Shown one piece after another: positions 1-4,909 of a stretch of 5,814 nucleotides of DNA. Location of the stretch: positions 1 to 5,814 of the forward strand of contig JACPTT010000074.1 in NCBI GenBank assembly GCA_016192645.1, written 5' to 3'. Positions within the stretch are counted from its first letter, which is position 1, and every line of letters begins with the position of its first letter. The notes under the pieces were generated by a model. That model had not been told where the DNA came from and ran no database searches. It worked only from the letters and a program-made list of their open reading frames with translations. A program made the position numbers and the translations under genes. This DNA is from Candidatus Levyibacteriota bacterium. GTDB taxonomy: Bacteria; Patescibacteriota; Microgenomatia; Levybacterales; UBA12049.

Positions 1-438
1 AAACCGCCGTATTTTGGCAAAAAACTTGCCCACAATGTTCTTATCAATAAAATTGTCTCAATTTTTGCAAATCACGTGCCAAATATTGGCAAAGCAGGGC
101 ATGTTGATTATAAAAAGTTTATAGGAACCTGGGATTATGATCCAAAAAGAATTCTTGCCGACATTCTCCACACCTCGCTTAGAAGCTATCTACTTACCTG
201 TGAGCAGATTCTAGGGTTTGATGCAACTTCTCTTCTTAAAAAAATCTCTGTTCCAACGCTTGTTGTTGAGGGAACAAACGATATTATTTTCCCACCGCAT
301 GTTGCTAGTGAATTACATAAAAGAATAAAAACCTCAGAAGTTGATTTTATCCCCAGCGCAAACCACATTTTGGTGCTGAATAATCCCGAAGACCTTGTGG
401 CATCGATGGTGAGATTTTTAAAAAGGCTAAGATTCTAA
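1..438 (+). CDS. Alpha/beta hydrolase, C-terminal part (5' end outside window)
   Basis: The reading frame is open from base 1, so the GTG at 76 is an internal Val and not the start; 145 residues are visible. The tail has the usual C-terminal layout of an alpha/beta hydrolase: a beta strand (VPTLVVEG), the acid turn GTNDIIFPP with the probable catalytic Asp, then FIPSANHILVLNNPEDL with the probable catalytic His, then a last helix (VASMVRFLKRLRF). The nucleophile serine and oxyanion region lie outside the window, so the substrate cannot be told. Related folds include esterases, lipases and C-C hydrolases. It converges on trpS: its TAA ends at 438 and the trpS stop begins at 440. No terminator is seen between them. 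Confidence 0.8.
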   Translation, partial: KPPYFGKKLAHNVLINKIVSIFANHVPNIGKAGHVDYKKFIGTWDYDPKRILADILHTSLRSYLLTCEQILGFDATSLLKKISVPTLVVEGTNDIIFPPHVASELHKRIKTSEVDFIPSANHILVLNNPEDLVASMVRFLKRLRF

Positions 439-439
439 T

Positions 440-1438
440 TCAAGCCAATCCCATCTTTTCTCTTACTTCTGCCATTGTTTCCTCTGCCATTTGGCGGCAT
501 TGTTCTAGCGAACTATTGATTATTGAGTCAACGAGTTTTGGATTTTCCCCAAACTCTTTTCTTCTTTTCCGAAACGGTTCAAGCTCTTTATAAATAGTTT
601 GAGCAAGAACCTCTTTCATCTCAGAATACTGAATTTTTCCTTCCCGATAATCCTGTTCAAATTTTGTGTACGTTTCTTTTTGAACAAACAATGCTAACAA
701 TTTAAACAATTGAGCAATCGGTCCTTCTTTTGGCAGTTCGCCGCCACTTGTCCCCGAATCAGTTGGCGCAGACGCCAACCTTTTTCGAATAGTATCAAGG
801 TCATCGATTAAATTAATGTAAGTTCCCTCAACGGACTTACTCATCTTGCCAATTCCTACAAGAGAAGGAACATACTGACCTTCTGTTTCGAATCTTTGCG
901 GTTCGGGAAAGGTAACTTGCCCTGAGCTTGTCGAAGAGAACATTGTATTGAACTTCCGAGCAATCTCGCGTGTTACTTCAATATGAGGTTCTTGATCGGC
1001 GCCGGCTGGAACAATCTCGGCTTTGTAAAGGAGGATATCCGCCGCCATTAAAACCGGATAATACAGTAAACCCATGTTTACATACTTTGGGTATTGCGCT
1101 TTTTTCTCTTTGTAGGTTGGCAAATCCTCAAGCCGACTTACCGGATAAATGGTTGAAAGAAGATAGGCAAGCTCAACGTGTTGAGGAACTTTTGATTGAA
1201 TTTCAAGTTTGCATTTCTTTGGATCCAAACCAGCAGCCAAATAGTCCAAAATTACATCCCGAATAGAATTCTGCAATGCAGAAGGATCATAGGGAACGGT
1301 AATTGTATGTAAATCAACCACGGAAAAAATGCAGTCATGGGTATCCTGCAAAGCAAGCATCCCCTTCACCGCACCGAGGTAGTTACCGAGGTGCAATCTC
1401 CCTGTCGCTCTTATCCCCGAATAAACTCGTTTTTTCAT
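440..1438 (-). CDS. trpS: Tryptophanyl-tRNA synthetase
   Basis: Class I aminoacyl-tRNA synthetase that charges tRNA-Trp with tryptophan in the cytoplasm. Its 332 residues are the normal length. Motifs seen: the HIGH-type signature HLGN at residues 16-19 after SGIRATGRL, the central YYPVLMAADILLYKA (126-140) and VPAGADQEPHIEVTR (143-157) blocks typical of TrpS, and KMSKS at 198-202. The ATG is the natural start because it places SGIRATG near residue 7, as in the family. The ribosome binding site is weak (AAGAAG). It lies 11 bases after the upstream PvcA-like gene, with no promoter visible in that gap, so it is probably the last gene of the T-box operon. Residues 168-174 (SSTSSGQ) look like a small insertion where other TrpS proteins run directly from the RFN helix into FPEP; see the repeat at 917-937. 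Confidence 0.97.
   Translation of the reverse strand: MKKRVYSGIRATGRLHLGNYLGAVKGMLALQDTHDCIFSVVDLHTITVPYDPSALQNSIRDVILDYLAAGLDPKKCKLEIQSKVPQHVELAYLLSTIYPVSRLEDLPTYKEKKAQYPKYVNMGLLYYPVLMAADILLYKAEIVPAGADQEPHIEVTREIARKFNTMFSSTSSGQVTFPEPQRFETEGQYVPSLVGIGKMSKSVEGTYINLIDDLDTIRKRLASAPTDSGTSGGELPKEGPIAQLFKLLALFVQKETYTKFEQDYREGKIQYSEMKEVLAQTIYKELEPFRKRRKEFGENPKLVDSIINSSLEQCRQMAEETMAEVREKMGLA
917..937. repeat. Short palindromic-type repeat inserted in trpS
   Basis: The - strand contains CTTCGACAAGCTCAGGG. From memory this resembles a short dispersed repeat seen in many copies in several bacterial genomes, including candidate-phylum ones. Here it is translated in frame as SSTSSGQ (TrpS residues 168-174), between the conserved helix ending RKFN and the FPEPQ strand. 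Other TrpS proteins have only a few residues there. The site is a surface loop, so the enzyme should tolerate it. That this is a repeat rather than chance rests on recall; only one copy is visible in the window. Confidence 0.45.
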
Positions 1439-1449
1439 AGCTAACTTCT

Positions 1450-2541
1450 TTATTGTACTTGATAATACAAAAAATTATTATCCTGGTCAACAACTCTAAT
1501 AATATCTCTTCCTCCAAACTCTTTTACAAAATCACTATAATATTCAATTAAGAAATGTCTCTTGCCATTTTTACTATACACTATCGGCACACCATGATGT
1601 GGCCACACTCTCGCTGATTTAATTGTTGGGTAAATACTTATTCTCCCCTTCTTTGGACACAAACTGAAATGTAAAAAGCTAGAAAAGTATTTTTCTATAA
1701 ATTTGCTTTCTTTTTGCAATAGTATGAAGGCAATATATTTATATGCGGTTTCAAAAAGCAGTCTGTCTTTCTTCTCTGAAACATAGTGTGCAAAAAGATT
1801 ATGGATATACTTTTGAGAGTCTAACATTAATAAGGCATTGACATTAATACTTAACGCAATTGTAGGCAATATTTGGTCTAACAATGGCTTGTATGTCTTT
1901 ACTGTTTTAACCTTATGCGCTAATTTGTTAAGTCTCGTCTTGTATTCAATTTTGGAAACAGCTAGAAAAGAAATAAGAGGCTCTATTACAATGCAGTTAT
2001 TGAGCTTAAGAAGGTGCAATAACTCATGCAAGCCTTTCCGAAAAATTACTGCTTCTTTGGAATCAACATTAAATACTGGTAAAAGTGCTTGCGTTTCCTC
2101 AAAAATCGTCAGGCCAAATTGCTTCCCAGACAGTTTTGAAATCATTCTACAGATTTTGCCTAAACGGTGAAGAAACATTGCCTCTCCGAGATCCGGTGCA
2201 TTATGGTAGTTTGTCTTAAATGGTACTGGGCATTTAAACGGAAACCCCACAAGAAAACCTCGTCTATATTTTCCTACTGAACGTTTCATTCCCTGCTTCA
2301 ATTCGTCATCTATATAAACCCTATGTCCAATTGTAATTGCTCTACTTTTGAGAAATGACAACGCTGAATCATATGAATTATCTAAGGGATCAAGCTCTTC
2401 ACAAAGAATTCGTAAAGATACACGAGAAACCTTCTTTTCCGGAAAACTAGGCGCATTAACTGTTGTAGTAAATGCATAACGGAATGGAATTGCACCTGAG
2501 ATATTTGGCTTTGCTCTTTGTTTTGAATACTGTAATTTCAT
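1450..2541 (-). CDS. DIT1/PvcA-like (isocyanide synthase family) protein, second copy
   Basis: 363 residues, no signal peptide or membrane segment. The pattern fits the DIT1_PvcA (pyoverdine/dityrosine biosynthesis, isonitrile synthase) family. A Lys-bearing segment FPFKCPVPFKTN (100-111) is followed by PDLGE (116-120) and a long helix, then a strand FGLTIFEE (142-149). Near the C-terminus are RISIYP (300-305) and WPHHGVPIV (313-321), recalling the family's 'SIHP...PWHGV' region. The SDGR-type turn after the strand is poorly kept, so it is a divergent member and activity is uncertain. Known family enzymes turn the amino group of Tyr or Trp into an isonitrile using ribulose 5-phosphate; that reaction is not shown here. 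The start ATG lies 9 bases after the previous gene, with AGGAGA overlapping that gene's end. It is collinear with its upstream neighbour, so the pair probably arose by old duplication. Base composition is AT-rich and Lys-rich. Confidence 0.6.
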   Translation of the reverse strand: MKLQYSKQRAKPNISGAIPFRYAFTTTVNAPSFPEKKVSRVSLRILCEELDPLDNSYDSALSFLKSRAITIGHRVYIDDELKQGMKRSVGKYRRGFLVGFPFKCPVPFKTNYHNAPDLGEAMFLHRLGKICRMISKLSGKQFGLTIFEETQALLPVFNVDSKEAVIFRKGLHELLHLLKLNNCIVIEPLISFLAVSKIEYKTRLNKLAHKVKTVKTYKPLLDQILPTIALSINVNALLMLDSQKYIHNLFAHYVSEKKDRLLFETAYKYIAFILLQKESKFIEKYFSSFLHFSLCPKKGRISIYPTIKSARVWPHHGVPIVYSKNGKRHFLIEYYSDFVKEFGGRDIIRVVDQDNNFLYYQVQ

Positions 2542-2550
2542 ACTTATAGT

Positions 2551-3492
2551 TTATCTCCTTTTGCCAAAATTAATAAAACCAAATGGCGATGAAAAATCTA
2601 CATTTTCTAAGATAATACTACCTACTTGTGTTTTTTCAACAATTCCTCGTAGTTCAGTAAACGGTATCACTTTGATACTAGATGTTCCTCCGCCTAAAAC
2701 ACCAATGCCGTGTTGGGGTAGCGTAGCTGACTTTCTCATTGGATCAATGTTTAAAACCTCGTCTCTCATAGAGCCAGTTACAGAACAGTAAATATAATTT
2801 TCCCCAAGAGCATTTTCTAAATATTGATAGACTAAACTGTCTCCATTCTCTCCGTTTATATGTTTTGCTTTATGCAAGGCGGCATAGTCTCTTGCCATAA
2901 TTTCGGGAATAACATTTAGCAATCTTTGTCTCTCTGTCATGCTTCTCTGCATAACAGGGGCATACATCAGGTAATCGGATCCCTTAAGCCCTTGCCTTAC
3001 CGATAGGAACTTTTCATGAAATTCCCTTGACTCTTCCACAATACTTTGCAAAGAAACTAAGGTAATTCTTCCTCGACCCACAGCGCTAGCTATATCCTGC
3101 GTCACTTTTTCATAGCGAAGTATCTCTTCTTCTGAGACATCAAAAATGCTAGCATTGGCTCGATAGAACTCTCCTTCTGTTAAAATTGTAAAACTTGCCC
3201 CAGGTGGATAAATTGCTTCAACCCCATCCATAATATCGACCAAATGGAGTAAAAAACCAAGCTCTGCTAAATCTGGCAATGTCCGTCCCCCACAAATACT
3301 GTGATTTGGATTTTTATGTGCAACTGCAATAATTGCGAAGTTAAGACATTCTCCAGTTTCCATTTGCCTTATGATACGCGTATGCACTTCGGGGAGATAT
3401 CGTCTTCCTACCCCTCTACCAGATTGAACATACTCTAAAAGGAAACTAGATACATCGCTTTCTGGATGAGGCTGCAATCTATCTCTTTTCAA
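2551..3492 (-). CDS. DIT1/PvcA-like (isocyanide synthase family) protein, first copy; 5' end frame-disrupted
   Basis: This is the clearer of two PvcA-family members. Counted from the TTG at 3492 (313 residues), it has PDLAE (73-77), then YPPGASFTILTEGEFY (95-110), which resembles the family's 'YPPGA.V.I.SDGRVF' stretch, then VSEEEILRY (119-127). LNID (247-250) and LPQHGIGVL (258-266) sit near the C-terminus. The SDGR turn reads TEGE, a change at a conserved site. The TTG has no ribosome binding site, and the frame stays open and protein-like upstream to 3573 (for example ELEDYIVQRRVYPNAD), so TTG is unlikely to be the true start. A good ATG with ribosome binding site at 3640 lies in another frame. 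One +1 shift joins them into 362 residues, matching the 363-residue neighbour and placing PDLAE near residue 122, against 116 there. It is the first gene after the T-box leader. The coordinates given are the minimal uninterrupted frame. Confidence 0.62.
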   Translation of the reverse strand: MKRDRLQPHPESDVSSFLLEYVQSGRGVGRRYLPEVHTRIIRQMETGECLNFAIIAVAHKNPNHSICGGRTLPDLAELGFLLHLVDIMDGVEAIYPPGASFTILTEGEFYRANASIFDVSEEEILRYEKVTQDIASAVGRGRITLVSLQSIVEESREFHEKFLSVRQGLKGSDYLMYAPVMQRSMTERQRLLNVIPEIMARDYAALHKAKHINGENGDSLVYQYLENALGENYIYCSVTGSMRDEVLNIDPMRKSATLPQHGIGVLGGGTSSIKVIPFTELRGIVEKTQVGSIILENVDFSSPFGFINFGKRR

Positions 3493-3550
3493 CAGCGCAT
3501 CGACTAATCTATCGGCGTTTGGATAAACTCTCCTCTGGACAATATAATCT

Positions 3551-3640
3551 TCAAGTTCTCGAAACGAGCCAAACTAACCCCTGACCCTCTGTAGGCCTAG
3601 GGGTTTCCTTTCTAAAATTCTGTAATTGTTCTTTACTCAT
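3551..3640 (-). pseudogene. Out-of-frame 5' end of the first PvcA-like gene (29 codons)
   Basis: The ATG at 3640 has AAAGGA five bases upstream of it (3645-3650) and opens a frame beginning MSKEQLQNFRKETPRP that stops at TGA 3551-3553. The body of the PvcA-like gene is in the next frame, open only below the TAG at 3574-3576. The two frames overlap from about 3573 to 3554, so skipping one base there (for example TTA, skip G, TTT) gives a continuous protein. It may be a real inactivating frameshift, a sequencing or assembly error, a programmed +1 shift, or a short upstream ORF. The matched total length (362 against 363 residues) favours a single split gene. Confidence 0.55.
3576..3605 (-). other. 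7-bp hairpin at the frame junction
   Basis: AACCCCT and AGGGGTT (3576-3582 and 3599-3605) pair perfectly around a 16-base loop that can form an inner CCT/AGG pair. The hairpin covers codons 13-22 of the ATG frame and ends exactly where the shift into the downstream frame becomes possible. It has no T tract on the - strand, so it is not an intrinsic terminator. It may influence translation or may have favoured an indel. Confidence 0.45.
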
Positions 3641-3761
3641 ATTTTCCTTTCTTAAACATCCTCCTAAGCTTACTTCTCGCCTTTCCAGTATTGTTCATAC
3701 ACGGCTCGAAGAGCGCTTTTTGGCGGATTGTGTTCTGTTCATAAATTTTTCAAATGTACAC

Positions 3762-3811
3762 AAAAAAACCCTTGCAAATCCTCAAGTATAAAACTTAAGA
3801 ACTTACAAGGG
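3762..3811 (-). terminator. Intrinsic terminator of the T-box leader
   Basis: An 18-bp stem (3769-3786 with 3794-3811, including several G-U pairs, no mismatch) closes a 7-base loop and is followed on the - strand by seven T residues (3762-3768). It lies 122 bases before the first gene's ATG and shares its CCCTTG strand with the antiterminator, so it is a conditional terminator rather than the end of an operon. Confidence 0.88.
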
Positions 3812-3878
3812 CGTTCGTTCTATCTTAGAGTTCTTAATTCTGAACTCTAAATTCTGAATTCTCGCTGTGCCACCTTGT
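3805..3878 (-). promoter_or_regulatory. T-box antiterminator
   Basis: ACAAGG (3873-3878) pairs with CCTTGT (3805-3810), and GCG (3863-3865) pairs with CGC (3811-3813). This leaves the 7-base bulge TGGCACA, the standard T-box antiterminator geometry. The CCCTTG strand is the same one used by the terminator, so the two structures exclude each other. Unusually, an extra 9-bp hairpin (3825-3850) is inserted between the two halves. Confidence 0.8.
3825..3858 (-). repeat. Direct repeat and hairpin inside the antiterminator
   Basis: TTCAGAATT occurs twice on the - strand (within 3836-3844 and 3850-3858). TTAGAGTTC (3842-3850) pairs with GAACTCTAA (3825-3833) around an 8-base loop. The low-complexity repeat appears to have been added between the GCG and CGC halves of the antiterminator, where most T-boxes have only a short loop. 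Confidence 0.6.
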
Positions 3879-3945
3879 TTTGATTTCCCATCAAAAATCC
3901 CCCAATCGGGGGAACAACTTACGATGAGAAACCCTCATTTGTAAG
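3878..3945 (-). other. Three consecutive leader hairpins before the T-box core
   Basis: In transcript order: CTTAC..ATGAG / CTCAT..GTAAG (3918-3945, two 5-bp blocks separated by a small internal loop), CCCCC-GATT-GGGGG (3899-3912), and TTTTGAT-GGGAA-ATCAAAA (3878-3896, sharing one base with the antiterminator). They sit where stem II/III elements lie in known T-box leaders. The first is the best stem III candidate. Confidence 0.65.
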
Positions 3946-4064
3946 CGCTCCGTTGCCGACACGCTCTGCTGACTTTTTATCCTGTTTCGCCTCAGTGCAT
4001 TATGTATTTTGCTAAGCTACCCGGTTCCAAAACTCCGGATCAACGCTTTTTGCTAATTTTCAGC

Positions 4065-4093
4065 AGTATATCATACTTTCTCAGTCTTGTCAA
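4065..4093 (-). promoter_or_regulatory. Sigma70-type promoter of the T-box operon
   Basis: Perfect -35 TTGACA (4088-4093), 17-base spacer, and -10 TATACT (4065-4070, one mismatch to consensus). Transcription should start near 4058. It begins 18 bases after the stop codon of the nucleotidyltransferase gene, so the operon can be expressed independently of murD. The -35 overlaps a small palindrome, GTCAATTTGAC (4089-4099), of unknown meaning. Confidence 0.82.
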
Positions 4094-4111
4094 ATTGACT
4101 CTCGAATTTGT

Positions 4112-4909
4112 TTAACGAGGATTTAATAAAAGGCCATTAATTAGCCAGCCTATACGCTCCCTTAAGGAAGAATCTCGTGCTAACTGTTGTTCGTCTGACT
4201 CTGCTGGTAAAAACTCCTGATACGATCTTATTAAAAAATACCTTTCTGCCTCTTCTATAGTCTGTGGGTATTCTTGGTATTGACGGTGATTACCCTTTTT
4301 TCTGCGAGAGCCTGACTCAATCTTTGCCAATGCGTCCATGATAATTTTCCAACATCTATCGCCGTCTGGCATTGTTTTTAGCTTATCTAAAATAAATTTT
4401 CTGCTACGATATATGTCGTCGCCAACAGCCAAAAAAAACCGGCTCGCAAGAGAAAGTTCTAAAAGGGAAACCCCTAAATTAGTCTTTGGATCTATCCCCA
4501 CTATTCTGTCGAAAATCCGCCTCGGCCTGCTAGCCGCAAGCTCTTTTATACATCGTTCTGTCGTTCTTTCGCTAATATCATCTTCCGCCATGTGGATTCT
4601 AATCCCATTGCCCGCCTGTATTAATCTACCTTTGAAAGTTTCGATAATAAAATAAGGGTCTTCTAATGGTTTGGTTCTCTTGGGAAATTTGCTACTGTCG
4701 GAGAAAATAATTAAATCTATATCTGATTTTTCGTGTTCCTGCCCTCTTGTTCTTGAACCAAAAAACCCTAAGCCGCTTATATAAGGATACTGCCTGTTAA
4801 ATTTCATAAACGCGGCTCGCAACCCGTTCATAAAAAACATCGACTCTGGATGAATAGAAAATCTTTTATGTTCTGTGTCTAAACGATGAGGGGTAACTAC
4901 TTCCATCAT
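4112..4909 (-). CDS. Nucleotidyltransferase-fold protein (Pol beta superfamily)
   Basis: 265 residues. The N-terminal third carries the nucleotidyltransferase signature: FFGSRTRG (49-56, with GS at 51-52) followed by SDIDLIIF (62-69), whose Asp63 and Asp65 would bind metal. The expected third carboxylate strand is probably around GIRIHMAEDDI, where the usual Asp is not obvious, so activity is uncertain. The C-terminal two thirds look helical and charged, with no domain I recognise. At this length it is much larger than the small MNT antitoxins, and no HEPN partner is adjacent. It starts by an ATGA overlap with the murD stop and so is translationally coupled to it. A second ATG follows directly and either could be used. 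The substrate and any link to cell wall synthesis are unknown. Confidence 0.75.
   Translation of the reverse strand: MMEVVTPHRLDTEHKRFSIHPESMFFMNGLRAAFMKFNRQYPYISGLGFFGSRTRGQEHEKSDIDLIIFSDSSKFPKRTKPLEDPYFIIETFKGRLIQAGNGIRIHMAEDDISERTTERCIKELAASRPRRIFDRIVGIDPKTNLGVSLLELSLASRFFLAVGDDIYRSRKFILDKLKTMPDGDRCWKIIMDALAKIESGSRRKKGNHRQYQEYPQTIEEAERYFLIRSYQEFLPAESDEQQLARDSSLRERIGWLINGLLLNPR

Larger units (their letters stand above)
3641..4058 (-). promoter_or_regulatory. T-box riboswitch leader (tRNA-sensing, probably tRNA-Trp)
   Basis: This roughly 418-base leader lies between a strong promoter and the first gene of the PvcA-like/trpS operon. Diagnostic parts: the T-box core AAGGTGGCACAGCG (3863-3876), close to the consensus AGGGTGGNACCGCG; a partner CGCCCTTGT (3805-3813) that builds the antiterminator; and an overlapping terminator with T7 (3762-3811). 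Three hairpins precede the core at 3918-3945, 3899-3912 and 3878-3896. Uncharged tRNA should stabilise the antiterminator and allow transcription; charged tRNA should lead to termination. The TGGC bulge pairs with a GCCA tRNA end, meaning discriminator G, as in tRNA-Trp (also Ser, Asn, Asp, Gln, Glu). Trp is inferred from trpS in the operon. The stem I region (about 3946-4058) does not show an obvious classic specifier loop. Its only TGG is in a hairpin loop at 4023-4040. About 120 bases between terminator and start hold nothing else I can support. Confidence 0.82.

Noticed and set aside
970..1266. 98-codon + strand ORF opposite trpS
   Set aside because: It lies entirely antisense to well-conserved trpS sequence and shows no protein features; it is a shadow frame.
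3657..3665. AGGAGG directly followed by ATG (3659) as an alternative gene start
   Set aside because: There is no spacing between the ribosome binding site and the ATG, and the frame closes after 8 codons.
3633..3698. A 21-codon ORF (MNNTGKARSK...) between the leader terminator and the first gene
   Set aside because: There is no ribosome binding site at its ATG, its composition is ordinary, and it overlaps the better-supported ATG at 3640.
3704..3721. GCTC-GAA-GAGC then T-rich run on the + strand as a terminator
   Set aside because: The stem is too short and no + strand gene lies upstream of it.
3670..3738. A 22-codon open stretch ending YEQYWKGEK with one Trp codon, considered as an attenuation leader peptide
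   Set aside because: Its only start is an internal GTG without a ribosome binding site. It lies after the terminator, so it could not control it.
4096..4117. CTCG/CGAG inverted repeat at the end of the nucleotidyltransferase gene as a terminator
   Set aside because: The stem is only 4 bp, the loop is long, and no T tract follows.
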